A stretch of 64,000 nt of DNA from the NCBI GenBank assembly GCA_007570785.1, contig ML664175.1, positions 12,804,687-12,868,686 on the forward strand, in the 5' to 3' direction. The DNA comes from Antilocapra americana. Its lineage: Eukaryota; Chordata; Mammalia; Artiodactyla; Antilocapridae. The notes under the pieces are model-generated. The model did not search any database and was not told the DNA's origin. It saw only the letters and a program-made list of their open reading frames with translations. A program made the translations under genes and the position numbers. How positions within the stretch are numbered: position 1 is the first letter of the stretch; every line of letters starts with the position of its first letter. Of the stretch, positions 36,262-47,790 are shown piece by piece.

Positions 36262-39200
36262 CTAAATTCCATATATATGTGTTAATATACTGTATTGTTG
36301 TTTTTGCTTCTGGCTTACTTCACTCTGGATAATGGGCTCCAGTTTCGTCCATCTGAGTAGAATTGCTTCAAATGAATTTTTTTTTAATGCTGAGTAATAT
36401 TCCATTGTGTATATATACCACAGCTTTCTTATCCATTCGTCAGTTGATGGGCATCTAGGTTGCTTCCATGTCCTGGCTATTGTAAACAATGCAGCGATGA
36501 ACATTGGGGTGCACGTGGCTCTTTCAATTCTGGTTTCCTCGGTGTATATGCCCAGCAGTGGGATTGCCGGGTCATATGGCAGGTCTATTTGCAGCTTTTT
36601 AAGGAACCTCCACACTGTTTTCCATAGTGGCTGTACTAGTTTGCATTCCCACCAACAGTGTAAGAGGGTTCCCTTTTCTCCACATCCTCTCCAGCATTTA
36701 TTGCTTGTAGACTTTTGGATGGCAGCCATTCTGACTGGTGTAAAGTGGTACCTCATTGTAGTTTTGATTTGCATTTCTCTGATAATGAGTGATGTTGAGC
36801 ATCTTTTCATGTGTTTGTTAGCCATTTTTATATCTTCTTTGGAGAAATGTCTGTTAAGTTCTTTGGCCCACTTTTTAATTGGGTTGTTTATTTTTCTAGA
36901 ATGGAGCTGCAGGAGTTGTTTGTATATTTTTGAGATTAATTGTTTGTCTGTTGCTTCATTGGCTATTATTTTCTCCCATTCTGAAGGCTGTCTTTTCACC
37001 TTGCTTATAGTTTCCTTTGTTGTGCAAAAGCTTTTAATTTTAATTAGGTCCCATTTGTTTATTCGTGTTTTTATTTCCAATATTCTGGGAGGTGGGTCAT
37101 GGAGTATCCCGCTTTGGATTATAGCAGAGAGTGTTTTGCCTATGTTATCCTCTAGGAGTTTTATAGTTTCTGGTCTTATGCTTAGATCTTTGATCCATTT
37201 TGAGTTTATCTTTGTGTATGGTGTTAGAAAGTGATCTAGTTTCATTCTTTTACAAGTGGCTGTCCAGTTTTCCCAGCACCACTTGTTAAAGAGGTTGTCT
37301 TTTCTCCATTGTATATTCTTGCCTCCTTTGTCAAAGATAAGGTGTCCATAGATGCGTGGATTTATCTCTGGGCTTTCTATTCTGTTCCATTGATCTATGT
37401 TTCTGTCTTTGTGCCAGTACCATACTGTCTTAATGACTGTGGATTTGTAGTATAGCCTAAAGTCAGGTAGGTTGATTCCGCCAGTTCCATTCTTCTTTCT
37501 CAAGATTGCTTTGGCTATACGAGGTTTTTTGTATTTCCATACAAATTGAGAAATTATTTGTTCTAATTCTTTGAAGAAGACCTCTGGTAGCTTGATAGGA
37601 ATTGCATTGAATCTATAGATTGCTTTAGGTAGTATACTCATTTTCACTATATTGATTCTTCCAATCCATGAACACGGTACATTTCTCCATCTGTTTGTGT
37701 CCTCCTTGATTTCTTTCATCAGTGTTCTATAGTTTTCTATATACAAGTCTTTTGATTCTTTAGGTAGAAATACTCCTAAGTATTTTATTCTTTTTGTTTC
37801 GATGGTGAATGGAATTGTTTCCTTAATTTCTCTTTCTGATTTCTCACTGTTAGTGTATAGGAATGCCAGGGATTTCTGTGTGTTGATTTTGTATCCTGAA
37901 ACTTTGCTATATTCACTGATTAGCTCTAGTAATTTTCTCGTAGAGTCTTTAGGGTTTTCAATATAGAGGATCATGTCATCTGCAAACAGAGAGAGTTTTA
38001 CTTCTTCTTTTCCAATCTGTATTCCTTTGATTTCTTTATCTGCTCTGATTGCTGTGGCCAAAACTTCCAAAACTATGTTGAATAGTAGTGGTGAGAGTGG
38101 GCACCCTTGTCTTGTCCCTGATTTCAGGGGGAATGCTTCCAGTTTTTCACCATTGAGGATAATGTTTGCTGTGGGTTTGTCATATATAGCTTTTATTATG
38201 TTGAGGTATGTTCCTTCTATTCCTGCTTTTTGGAGGGTTTTTATCATAAATGGATGTTGAATTTTGTCAAAGGCTTTCTCTGCATCTATTGAGATAATCA
38301 TGTGATTTTTATTTTTCAATTTGTTAATGTGGTGTATTACATTGATCGATTTACGAATATTGAAGAATCCTTGCATCCCTGGGATAAAGCCTACTTGATC
38401 ATGATGTATGATCTTTTTGATGTGTTGTTGGATTCTATTTGCTAGAATTTTGTTGAGGATTTTTGCGTCTAAGTTCATCAGTGATATTGGCCTGTAGTTT
38501 TCTTTTTTTGTGGCATCTTTGCCAGGTTTTGGAATTAGGGTGATGGAGGCCTCATAGAATGAGTTTGGAAGTTTACCTTCGTCTGCAATTTTCTGGAAGA
38601 GTTTGAGTAGAATAGGTGTTAGCTCTTCTCTAAATTTTTGGTAGAATTCAGCTGTGAAGCCATCTGGTCCTGGGCTTTTGTTTTTTGGAAGATTTCTGAT
38701 TATGGTTTCAATTTCCGTGCTTGTGATGGGTCTATTAATATTATCTATCTCTTCCTGGTTTAGTCTTGGAAAGTTGTACTTTTCTAGGAATTTGTCCATT
38801 TCATCCAAATTGTCCAGTTTATTTGCATATAGTTGCTGATAATAGTCTCTTATGATCCTTTGTATTTCTGTGTTTTCTGTTGTGATCTCTCCGTTTTCAT
38901 TTCTAATTCTGTTGATTTGGTTCTTCTCCCTTTGTTTCTTGATGAGTCTGGCTAACGGTTTGTCAATTTTATTTATCTTCTCAAAGAACCAGCTTTTGGC
39001 TTGGTTGATTTTTGCTATGGTCACTTTTGATTCCTTTGCATTAATTTCTGCCCTGATCTTTAAGATTTCTTTCCTTCTACTAGACCTGGGCTTCTGCATC
39101 TCTTCCCTTTCTAGTTGCTTTAGGTGTATAGTAAGGTCATTTATTTGATTTTTCTCTTGTTTCCTGAGGTGAGCTTGTATTGCTATGAACTTTCCCCTTA

Positions 39201-40074
39201 GCATTGCTTTCACAGTGTCCCATAGGTTTTGAGCTGTTGTGTTTTCATTTTCATTCGTTTCCATGCATAACTGAATTTCATTTTTAATTTCTTCTGCGAT
39301 GTGTTGGTTATTCAGCAGTGTGTTGTTGAGCCTCCATATGTTGGAAGTTTTGAGAGGTTTTCTCCTGTAGTTGATATCTAATCTCACTGCATTGTGGTCA
39401 GAAAAGATGCTTGGGATGATTTCAATATTTTTGAATTTATCAAGGTTAGATTTATGGCCCAGGATGTGATCTATCCTGGAGAAGGTCCCGTGTGCACTTG
39501 AGAAAAAGGTGAAATTCCTTGTTTTGGGGTGGAATGACCTATAGATATCAATTAGGTCTAGTTGGTCTATTGTTTCATTTAAAGTTTCCTTGTTACTTTT
39601 CTGTCTAGTTGATCTATCCATTGGTGTGAGTGGTGTATTAAAGTCTCCTGCTATTATTGTGTTGTTGTTGATTTCCCCTTTCATATTTGTTAGCATTTGC
39701 CTTACATATTGTGGAGCTCCTATGTTAGGTGCATAAATATTTATAATTGTTATTTCTTCTTCCTCGATTGATCCTTTGATCATTATGTAATGTCCATCTT
39801 TATCTCTTTTCACTGCCTTTATTTTAAAGTCTACTTTATCTGATATGAGTATTGCCACTCCTGCTTTCTTTTGGTCTTTATTTGCATGGAATATCTTTTT
39901 CCAGCCTTTAACTTTCAGTCTATATGTGTCCCTAGGTTTGAGGTGGGTCTCTTGTAGACAACATATATAGGGGTCTTGTTTCTGTATCCAATCGGCCAAT
40001 CTTTGTCTTTTGGTTGGGGCATTCAGCCCGTTTACATTTAAGGTAATTATTGATAAGTATGATCCCGCTGCCAT
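36262..40074 (-). CDS. L1 ORF2 protein (endonuclease-reverse transcriptase), intact
   Basis: An uninterrupted 1270-codon frame, about the size of human L1 ORF2p. It makes the DNA nick and reverse-transcribes L1 RNA at the target (target-primed reverse transcription) in a ribonucleoprotein with ORF1p. The N-terminal AP-type endonuclease shows NVNGLNAP, the catalytic Glu in [23 protein letters not shown] and SDHNAV. The central reverse transcriptase shows [46 protein letters not shown] and the catalytic FADDM at about residue 700. The C-terminal Cys/His motif is [18 protein letters not shown]. All key residues I can check are present. The start lies 51 bases after the ORF1 stop. Confidence 0.96.
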   Translation of the reverse strand: MAAGSYLSIITLNVNGLNAPTKRQRLADWIQKQDPYICCLQETHLKPRDTYRLKVKGWKKIFHANKDQKKAGVAILISDKVDFKIKAVKRDKDGHYIMIKGSIEEEEITIINIYAPNIGAPQYVRQMLTNMKGEINNNTIIAGDFNTPLTPMDRSTRQKSNKETLNETIDQLDLIDIYRSFHPKTRNFTFFSSAHGTFSRIDHILGHKSNLDKFKNIEIIPSIFSDHNAVRLDINYRRKPLKTSNIWRLNNTLLNNQHIAEEIKNEIQLCMETNENENTTAQNLWDTVKAMLRGKFIAIQAHLRKQEKNQINDLTIHLKQLEREEMQKPRSSRRKEILKIRAEINAKESKVTIAKINQAKSWFFEKINKIDKPLARLIKKQREKNQINRIRNENGEITTENTEIQRIIRDYYQQLYANKLDNLDEMDKFLEKYNFPRLNQEEIDNINRPITSTEIETIIRNLPKNKSPGPDGFTAEFYQKFREELTPILLKLFQKIADEGKLPNSFYEASITLIPKPGKDATKKENYRPISLMNLDAKILNKILANRIQQHIKKIIHHDQVGFIPGMQGFFNIRKSINVIHHINKLKNKNHMIISIDAEKAFDKIQHPFMIKTLQKAGIEGTYLNIIKAIYDKPTANIILNGEKLEAFPLKSGTRQGCPLSPLLFNIVLEVLATAIRADKEIKGIQIGKEEVKLSLFADDMILYIENPKDSTRKLLELISEYSKVSGYKINTQKSLAFLYTNSEKSEREIKETIPFTIETKRIKYLGVFLPKESKDLYIENYRTLMKEIKEDTNRWRNVPCSWIGRINIVKMSILPKAIYRFNAIPIKLPEVFFKELEQIISQFVWKYKKPRIAKAILRKKNGTGGINLPDFRLYYKSTVIKTVWYWHKDRNIDQWNRIESPEINPRIYGHLIFDKGGKNIQWRKDNLFNKWCWENWTATCKRMKLDHFLTPYTKINSKWIKDLSIRPETIKLLEDNIGKTLSAIIQSGILHDPPPRILEIKTRINKWDLIKIKSFCTTKETISKVKRQPSEWEKIIANEATDKQLISKIYKQLLQLHSRKINNPIKKWAKELNRHFSKEDIKMANKHMKRCSTSLIIREMQIKTTMRYHFTPVRMAAIQKSTSNKCWRGCGEKGTLLHCWWECKLVQPLWKTVWRFLKKLQIDLPYDPAIPLLGIYTEETRIERATCTPMFIAALFTIARTWKQPRCPSTDEWIRKLWYIYTMEYYSALKKNSFEAILLRWTKLEPIIQSEVSQKQKQQYSILTHIYGI

Positions 40075-40125
40075 TTATTTTATTGTTTTGGGTTCCAGAT
40101 TATCTATCCCATCGGTGTTTCCTAT

Positions 40126-41052
40126 CTAGGAAAGATCCTTTAGCATTCGTTGGAGGGCTGGTTTGGTGTTGCTGAATTCTCTCAGTTTCTGCTTGTCTGA
40201 GAAAATTTTGAATTCTCCTTCAAATTTGAATGAGATCCTTGCTGGGTAGAGTAGTCGGGGTTGTAGATTGTTTTCTTCCATGACTTTAAGTATGTTTTGC
40301 CATTCCCTTCTGGCCTGAAGCGTTTCTGTTGAGAGATCAGCTGTTATCCTTATGGGATTCCCCTTGTGAGTTATCTTTTGCTTCTCCCTTGCTGCTTTTA
40401 ATATTTGGTCTTTGTATTTGATATTTGCCAATTTGATTAATATGTGTCTTGGGGTGTCCCGCTTGGGGTTCATTCTATTTGGGATTCTCTGTGTTTCTTG
40501 GACCTGAGTGGCTATTTGCTTCCCCAATTTAGGGAAGTTTTCTACAATTATCTCTTCAAGAATTTTCTGACGGTCTTTCTTTTTGTCTTCTTCTTCTGGG
40601 ACTCCTATGATTCGAATATTGGTGCGTTTAATATTGTCCCAGAGGTCTCTAAGGTTGTCTTCATTTCTTTTAATTCTTTTTTCATTTTTCCTTTCTGTTT
40701 CATTTATTTATGTCATTCTGTCTTCTACCTCACTTATTCTGTCTTCTATCTCTGTTATTCTACTGTTGGTTCCCTCCAGGGTGTTTTTGATCTCATTTAT
40801 TGCATTATTCATTGTATTTTGTCTCTTTTTCATTTCTTCTAAGTCCTTGTTAAAGCTTACCTGCATCTTCTCAATCCTTGCCTGCAGGTTATTGAGCTGT
40901 AACTCCAACTTATTTTCCAGGTTTTGGATCATTTTCACTATCATTATTCGGAATTCTTTGTCAGGTAGACTTCCTATCTCTTCGTCTTTTGTTTGGTCTA
41001 GGGGGTATTTATCCTGTTCCTTTACTTGCTGGGTATTTCTCTGCCTTTTCAT
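40126..41052 (-). pseudogene. L1 ORF1 (RNA-binding protein) with one premature stop
   Basis: ORF1p is the trimeric coiled-coil RNA chaperone that coats L1 RNA. The frame starts at the ATG at 41,052 (MKRQRNTQQVKEQDKYPLDQ) and includes a heptad-like coiled coil (NLENKLELQLNNLQARIEKM to EIEDRISEVEDRMT). It then meets TAA at 40,708-40,710, where the family usually has Glu. After that codon the same frame continues without further stops through an RRM-like region (IRIIGVPEEED) and a C-terminal domain (ARREWQNILKVMEENNLQPR) to the normal stop at 40,126. A single base change would account for the break; translation would give only a 114-residue product. Confidence 0.93.
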
Positions 41053-42692
41053 CTTGTTTATCTTGCTGTGTTGTCCCTTTATTGTGGGGATTCCTCTCTA
41101 TGGGAGGGGTTGGATGCGTGGTTTGCCGAAGTTTCCTGGGTGGAAAGGCTTGTGTGGTTTTCTGGTGGGTGAGTCTAGGTTTCCTCACTGTTACTAGCAA
41201 GAGATAAGAATGGGGAGAAAGCAGTCAAGCCAATGATCTCATTCCCAGGTAGCAGTGGGTACAGGTGCTTGGATCTTGAAAGGTACAAAGTTGATACCAG
41301 GTACTAATGAGCAAAGATTAAAAATCTAGAGTAAAGACTGGGTTCTCAAAAATACTTAAAAAAAAAAACTGGAAAATAAAAATAAAGGAGAAAAAAGAAA
41401 TAAGAAGAAGAAGAAAAAAAATAGCAAGGTCATATGGGACTTAAAAATTCTNNNNNNNNNNNNNNNNNNNNNNNNNNNNNNNNNNNNNNNNNNNNNNNNN
41501 NNNNNNNNNNNNNNNNNNNNNNNNNNNNNNNNNNNNNNNNNNNNNNNNNNNAAAAAAACAATATATATATATATAAAAGTTTTAAAAATTTAAAAGATGT
41601 TCCTAGTACAGTTATAATGAAGGCTTTCTCTGGTGCTGGTGCATTCGGTGAAGGGAAGGGTCTGTAGATTTTCAGATGATTCCCTGGTCCGGCTTCTCCT
41701 TTTTCACAGACTTATAGACTCCTTTCTATGCAGTTATCGCCACCTGCAGGGCTTTAATTTGCTTCTCCTGTCTGTTTCAAAGCTGTTGGTTCTGCTAGCG
41801 TCTTCTGTCTGCTGGTCTTTTAAGTGTCTATTCAACGCTTTGGAGTTTGCCCTGCTCCTGGTGAGAGGGCTTCCCCCGCCCCCTCTGCTCAGGCTCTCTG
41901 TCGTCTGCCCAGCACAGTTGGGGAGTGGGGCTTCTCCTCTCCCCCGGCCCGGCCGCTCTGTTTTCTCGGCGTGCAGCTGAGCACTCCTTCTAAGGTGTAT
42001 ACAGCACCGATCTGTCCAGAATCCCCAGAAGTCTTGGTTAGCCTCCCCGGGGCTGGGTTATGCCCACTGCTCTCAGGCGGGGGTTGGGCCGGTCAGCAGC
42101 CCGCAGCTGCCCAGCCTCTCTGTTGACTCCTCACCGCCCTTTGTTTTGTGCACGGACCTGGGGGGGAGAGGGAGCTTTTCCTGGAAGGTTAGGTCCCTCA
42201 GGCTGCTCCGTTCCCTGAGCCCTCGGCCCGCCCCTCCCTGAGCAGGAGCAGTCTGCTTCGGCTGTGCTGCCGCTCTCGGCTGTTCCTTGTAGCCAGAGAC
42301 TAACCTTGCAGGGCTTAGCTATTAATCTGCTTCTGCTCTCAGCTATATTGCTCTCCAAGATCCACCGCAGATCTGCCAGGGAGAATGCTCCCTGGTATTC
42401 AGAAACCTTTCTCCTCTTTTTTTTTTTTTCCTCTTTATTCCAGACTCCCCTTCCGGGACGGAACCCGTCCCCAGCTCTTTGTCTCTCCCTCTACTTTTTT
42501 TTTCTTTTCTTTCTTTTGTCCTACCTCCTCACGTCGGCACTGGGTCGCCTCTCCAGATGCCCGATGTCCTCTGCCAGCTTTCAGTTCCTGTTTTTTGGAG
42601 TTTGCTCGGCCTTTAAAAGTTCTTTTGGTATATTTATTGGGGAGAGAGTGTTCTCCCCGTCCTATTCCTCCGCCATCTTAGTTTTCCTCCCC
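41053..42692 (-). promoter_or_regulatory. L1 5' UTR / internal promoter
   Basis: GC-richer stretch between the L1 5' end and ORF1. In L1 this region holds an internal RNA polymerase II promoter. The first bases include AAGATGGCGG (minus strand, near 42,671-42,680), which contains the YY1 core GATGG seen near the start of other mammalian L1s. The stretch contains an A/G-rich segment at about 41,340-41,420 and the assembly gap. Confidence 0.75.
41452..41551. other. Assembly gap (100 N)
   Basis: Exactly 100 N, the usual placeholder for a gap of unknown size, flanked by A-rich sequence and an AT dinucleotide run. Any reading frame crossing it is meaningless. Confidence 0.99.
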
Positions 42693-43290
42693 TCATTAGA
42701 AGCTCTTTAGTTCTTTGCTTTCTGCCATAGGGTGGTGTCATCTGCATATCTGAGGTTATTGATATTTCTCCTGGCAGTCTTGATTCCAGCTTGTGCTTCA
42801 TCCAGCCCGGCATTTCACATGATGTACTCTGCATGTAAGTTAAATAAGCAGGGTGACAATAAACAGCCTTGACATACTCCTTTCCTGATTTGGAACTGGT
42901 CTGTTGTTCCATGTCCAGTTCTAACTGTTGCTTCTTGACCTGCATACAGATTTCTCAGGAGGCAGGTCAGGTGGTGGGTATTCCCATCTCTTTAAGAATT
43001 TTCCACAGTTTGTTGTGATCCACACAGTCAAAGGTTTTGGTGTAATCAATAAAGCAAAAGTAGATGCTTTTCTGGAACTCTCTGCTCTTTTGATGATCCA
43101 GTGGACGTTGGCAATTTGATCTCTGGTTCCCTCCTTTTCTAAATCCAGTCTGAATATCTGGAAGTTCGCGGTTCACGTATTGCTGAAGCCTGGCTTGAAG
43201 AATTTTGAGCATTACTTTGCTAGCGTGTGAGATGAATGCAATTGTGCTATAGTTTGAATATTCTGTTGTATTCTTTTCATTTCCCACCCC
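42693..43290 (-). mobile_element. BovB LINE, 5'-ward remainder
   Basis: Continuation of the BovB at 35.2-35.96 kb after the L1 insertion. Read on the minus strand it gives, in order, STIAFISHASKVMLKILQAR, ELPDIQTGFRKG, KTFDCVDHNKLWKILKEMGI, and QVKKQQLELDMEQQ. These reverse transcriptase remnants carry frameshifts. Element order across the L1 confirms a single interrupted BovB. Confidence 0.93.
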
Positions 43291-44804
43291 CCAGGAAATC
43301 TAAAATAATTTATTCTCCATGTATGTTAACTGTTCTTTCATATTTTTACTTTTTTGTATCTAAGTGCTGCATGCTGAGAGAATCCCCTAGTTTTGTCTTT
43401 AAGTTCAGTAATTCTTTCTTCAACTCTTATCCAGAGTTTGTCCCTTCTATTGATTTTTTAAAAATGTCTTGTCAGTGTAATAGTCCATCTGAACACTTTG
43501 GTTTGCTTTATTAGCCATGCATTTTGTTTAATTTTTTACCTATAAATTTTTTAAGTTTCAAAGGAAAATTTGTATTTCCTTGCAGAAACAAACTATATTT
43601 GTTAGATTTTTTAAAAACTATTTTCTTTGGTCTCAAGTAAATTTGCATTTTTTTAACCACAGTTTTATTTGGCTCCCCAGTCTTAGAATTAGTTTCCTTG
43701 TTATATTTTAGAATTTAAGTTTTCAGATTCTGGGGTGGGAGGTTTTTATTTTTGTTTCTTTGTGTGTGTACTCATCTCCTGCTGTCTAGTGATTTCATAG
43801 TTGCCTCAGAGAATCACCCCTAGAGGCCTCAGGCAAGAACTCAGTGTACTGGCAGCTGTTCCCAGGTCCCATCCTAGGTGATATTATTAATATACAAGGC
43901 AGTATTGGGTCAGATCCAGGTAAAGAGGATGTGTCTATGTCCTTTCACCTCTCCAGATGCTGACTGTCTCATAAATTATATCCCTGAGCCAAAGCATCTT
44001 TAAAGCCGACTGAAGAGCTCCAGTTCCAGTCATGGCCTCATGCAGTAGAGATTAATTCTCAAATACTTCATGAGAATTTTACTCCCCGTTATCCCTCAGA
44101 AACTGTTCTACTACCTCCTCTACATGCTTCCAGACTCACAGTATGTTCCACAGCTTCAGCCCCATCGATCTGCTCAAGACTGTGAGAAAAGGACTGACAT
44201 AACCTGGGAAACATTTAAAGAATTATATCAGCTGCTGAATTGAGAATAGGCTTTGCAGATCAGTGGTGTGGTTGATGGAGCAAGAGTCGAGGCAAGGAGA
44301 CTAATAATCAGAGATGATGGTGGCTCAGATTGACACAAAGGAAAGCAAAGAATCAAGGATGACTGCGAGAATTTTGCTTTGGGCAGCTGGGAGGATGGGG
44401 TGCTCTTCACTGAAACAGGGAAAGACTAGATCTTTTCCCAAATAAGTGAGGTGTTTGTCCAAACCCAGATGATTAGGGTTTGTTGCAGGCCCCTCGGTTC
44501 CAGACGTGAAACAAAGTTAGAGGAAATTTGGTCTCCAACATTAAGGTCAGAGATGTATTGGACCAAGGGATCAGAGATCCTAAAAGGATGGGTCCCTCTA
44601 AACTTAGGATAGGTTAAAGGAGCCTCTTGGTATTGATAGTCAGTGGCTGATTTACTCTAATCTTAGCTTCTGTTTCTGTATATTCACTGCCACCGAATTG
44701 TGTGAATCAGCCTGTGTCCAGGATGATTTTGCGGGGTGAGGCTATTTCTCCTTTCTGTGTGATATCTCTGGTCTAATTGTTACCTTGGAAGTTAGCACTG
44801 GTAA
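43291..44804. other. Intergenic, no recognised feature
   Basis: About 1.5 kb with no gene. The part near 44,200-44,500 resembles old repeat sequence (aaggatgactgcgagaatt) but I cannot name the family. Confidence 0.45.
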
Positions 44805-45259
44805 TGTTATGCCCAGATCCCAATCTCCACAAACCACCAGGAGGCCATTCACTGATGCAAGTGCAAGAGAGAGTTTATTGCAGACCTGGGTCTGGACTGC
44901 ACACACACACACACCTATGCAGCAGAGTGAGGGCAGCAGCCGAGCAGCATGGTAGAAGGCTTTTAAGGGAAAGAGACAAAGGGAAGGAGACCACGAATGG
45001 GGTGATGTGCCTCAGAGCCCTGTGATTGGCCAGGACAGGAGGGGAGGTCAGGGGTTTTACGTGCGCTAGCCCCCAATTGGTATATTTAACCACAAACAGC
45101 CCCCTGATTGGCATATTTTGTGGCGCTTTCCCGACGCACGGTGATTGGTGTGTCTAGGGTGGTGCCAGGGAGTGAGGGCTGGACTATTCTGCAGTTTTTT
45201 CAGGAACTTAGGTGTTGTCCTTTGTTACAAGATGGAGTCACTTAGGTTCTATAGTAACA
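44805..45259 (-). mobile_element. Solitary LTR of an endogenous retrovirus
   Basis: A 455-base unit bounded by TG and CA on the minus strand (TGTTACTATAG ... GGCATAACA). In minus orientation it has, in order: four CCAAT boxes (plus-strand attgg at 45,144, 45,107, 45,076 and 45,025), a TTAAAA TATA-like box (44,961-44,966) and an AATAAA polyadenylation signal (44,874-44,879). This is the U3-R-U5 layout of an LTR. No retroviral genes adjoin it, so it is a solo LTR, usually left by recombination between two LTRs. No matching target duplication was seen, which suggests age. Class I (gammaretrovirus-like) is a guess from the CCAAT-rich U3. Confidence 0.75.
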
Positions 45260-46300
45260 ATACCACTCATGAGAAATCAAAAGATAATTTAGATTCATAA
45301 CTGAAGTATCATTTAGGGCATGTCTCTGTGCATAGAAAAGTGAAATCAAATGTTCAGGCAATTATGAGAATTATTCAGGCAAAGACATCTCTTCCTCCCT
45401 TATATGGATATTTCATGAAAAATTTCTAGGCTTGTCATTAACTAGCTCATTACTTTAATTAACCACTTCATTATGTAAGTGTAGACACAGTCTTAGAATT
45501 ATTTGTACTGTTTCTTCCTGTGTGTAAATAACTGTGAAGTAAAAATATTAATTTATGAATGCAATTGTGTAGGTGATCACTCCACATTTACTCAGAATTA
45601 GCAATTAGTGCATGCAAATCAGCTAAGACAAAAGTCTCTCTGATCCTGTTCAGAATACAGGAAGAGTTAATTTGCAAGAATGCCTGCTTCTGGCCCATTT
45701 GATTCTCAAAAGTCACGTTCTTGCCTCTGAAAATCAGAAACGGACCATATTTGTTGTGAGCTTTATGATCACTGCTAATGCCCTTGCAAACACAAGAAAT
45801 AAAATGCTAACAAATCATCAGCCATTACCTAATTATATTTACTGAGACAGATAAAGTTGGGCAGGGGGAAACAGTGGATCATATTTTTTTAAAGGCGTTT
45901 CTCACTTTGCAAACAAAGATGAAATCTGTAGCTTAATTATTCTTCATAGTGCTATACTGAGCCTTTTCTGTTAATCATACTCAAGTCCTGAGATTTTTCT
46001 CCCAAAAAGGTATAAAATGTGTGTTGACTCCCAATTAGATCAAATTCCCTCCAGTACAGGTAATGCTAATGGGATTTAACATTCCTGAGGCTTCACTGGG
46101 GTCCTCAGTAGGAAAAACTCTGATATACAGAAAATATCACTCTTTCAGCAATTCAAACATCAACTAACACAGAACAGTACATTTGCCTTGGACATCTTGA
46201 ATTGTGGAAGTTATCAGAATTAGTTGTCTTCATTAAAGATCATGCTTGTGATTGAATAGCAGCAGGTGAGTTGCCTTGATCATTGAACAATCTTTGGAGG
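45260..46300. other. Intergenic, no recognised feature
   Basis: AT-rich sequence, no gene or repeat family recognised. Confidence 0.5.
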
Positions 46301-46312
46301 CTTATTTCTAGG

Positions 46313-46541
46313 CTGTGTGTGTGCCTGCTAAGTTGCTTGAGTCGTGTTCAACTCATTGCACCTCTGTGGTCTGTAGCCTGCCAGGCTCCTCTGTCCAGTG
46401 GGGTTCTCCAGGGAAGAATTTTGGAGTGAGTTGCCATGCCCTTCTCCAGGGGATCTTCCCCGGCCAGGGATTGAATTCGGGTCTCCCACATTGCAGGTGG
46501 ATTCTTTACCAACTGAGCCACCAGGGAAGCCCAGGGAAGCC
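46313..46541 (-). repeat. BOV-A2-type SINE
   Basis: Reverse SINE ending ggtggattctttaccaactg and gagccaccagggaagccc. The 12-base direct repeat cttatttctagg at 46,301-46,312 and 46,542-46,553 is its target-site duplication. Confidence 0.92.
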
Positions 46542-46573
46542 CTTATTTCTAGGTTATGTATTTACAAATATTT

Positions 46574-46787
46574 GTGGTGACTGTTGTTCAGTTGCTAAGT
46601 CGTGCTACTCTTTTGCAACCCCATGGACTGTAGCCCAACAGACTCCTTTGTCCATGGGGTTCTCCAGGCAAGAATACTGGAGTGAGTTGCCATTTTCTTC
46701 TCCAGGAAATCTTTCCATATTAGGGATCAAACCTATGCCTCCTGCATTGGCAGGTGGATTTTTACCACTGAGCCACAGGGAAGCCCA
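46574..46787 (-). repeat. BOV-A2-type SINE
   Basis: Second reverse SINE directly after the previous one: gttgttcagttgctaagtc, ccatggactgtagccc, gcaagaatactggagtg, closing gccacagggaagccc. Confidence 0.9.
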
Positions 46788-47019
46788 GATATACAGTCCC
46801 TGAAACAGAGCAGGGGCCTGTGGGGCCTTCCTAGGACAGACTCACTCCATGTCCCCCACCCATCTTTTGTCTGTAGAAGAACTTAAACCAAGGAATAAAT
46901 GTATTCAGAGAAATAAGAATGTGCAGAAGCAAAGGAAAAGCAGTCAAACAAGACCAAAACCAATAAGTATTTAGTCATTAAACAAAGTCAAGGACCTCTA
47001 GTTTCTCCTCAAAGGCTAT

Positions 47020-47790
47020 AGACAATTTTCTGAGCCATATCCTCTGAGTTGTTTTATAGACACTAAAACCCCCATGAGGTGGAAGAAGTTAACTAACTAT
47101 ATGATGACCAGATTGTAGCCATGACGCACGCGAGCGTGTGTGTGTGTGTGTGTGTGTGTGGTGTGTCTGTTCAGTCGCTTTAGTCATATGCAACTCTTTG
47201 TGACCCCATGGACTGTAGCCCACCAGGCTCCTCTGTCCATGGGATTCTCCAGGCAAGAATGCTGGAGTGGGCTGCCATTCCTTCCCTCAGGGAGCCATGA
47301 CATAACCTGTCACAATGAAAAGAACTGGCCTCAAGGCAATGGAACAAATCAACACTGGAACTGAAGATTAACATAACTGACCGGGGGATTTTTGCAGGAA
47401 CTGACACTTCTGGCCAGCAATTTGTTACGTGAGGAAACACTGAAATACTCTAGTCAATATGCAAGTGAATATTGAAATACTCCAGTCAATAACATTTGGG
47501 GAACAAAAGACGTATCAATACATCTGTGGTTAATAATTTGTTAACTGTACTTGAAATAACATATTGCTGATCAAACCACTGCATCATTAATTTCATAATG
47601 ATTGTCAGAGCCGACCGTACTGGTCTACATGTAGGCCTCTCTTTGTTTGTACGCCCCTGAAACTCCCCTTTAAAAGCTCTTGCCCACTGATGGGCAGGAG
47701 GATCTGGTCTTCGGACATGAGTCGGCCTTCTTTCCCAGTTGCCAAACTCATGAATAAAAAAACCTTTTTTTCCCTATCAACATCTACCTC
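47020..47790 (+). mobile_element. Probable endogenous retrovirus LTR, interrupted by a SINE
   Basis: Sense-strand LTR-like layout: cccctttaaaagctc (TATA-like, about 47,668), a ~90-base spacer, then catgaataaaaaaacc (polyadenylation-like, about 47,750). The left part is split by a Bov-tA insertion with duplicated agccatgac. I cannot fix the outer ends or name the family. Confidence 0.4.
47126..47292 (-). repeat. Bov-tA SINE with (TG)n tail
   Basis: A TG run at about 47,136-47,160 leads into reverse Bov-tA text (ttcagtcgctttagtc, caggcaagaatgctggag). Flanked by agccatgac at 47,117-47,125 and 47,293-47,301, its target-site duplication. Confidence 0.9.

Larger units (their letters stand above)
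35963..42692 (-). mobile_element. Full-length ruminant L1 with target-site duplication
   Basis: A complete L1 of about 6.7 kb in reverse orientation: 5' end GGGGAGGAAAAC at 42,692 with AAGATGGCGG just inside, 5' UTR to 41,053, ORF1 41,052-40,126, ORF2 40,074-36,262, a ~300-base 3' UTR with a long G-rich tract, and an A-rich tail next to 35,963. Both sides carry the 17-base tcattagaagctcttta (35,946-35,962 and 42,693-42,709), the target-site duplication. It inserted into a BovB. A run of 100 N lies in the 5' UTR. Perfect flanking repeats and an intact ORF2 indicate a fairly recent insertion. Confidence 0.97.

Noticed and set aside
36407..37234. 275-codon open frame on the plus strand
   Set aside because: It is the antisense of the intact L1 ORF2; its amino acid composition (long hydrophobic Ser/Leu/Phe runs) is what reversed A-rich LINE coding sequence gives.
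40583..41197. 204-codon and overlapping frames on the plus strand
   Set aside because: Antisense to L1 ORF1 and the 5' UTR; no family resemblance.
41434..41667. Open frame crossing the N run
   Set aside because: It exists only because N codons are not stops.
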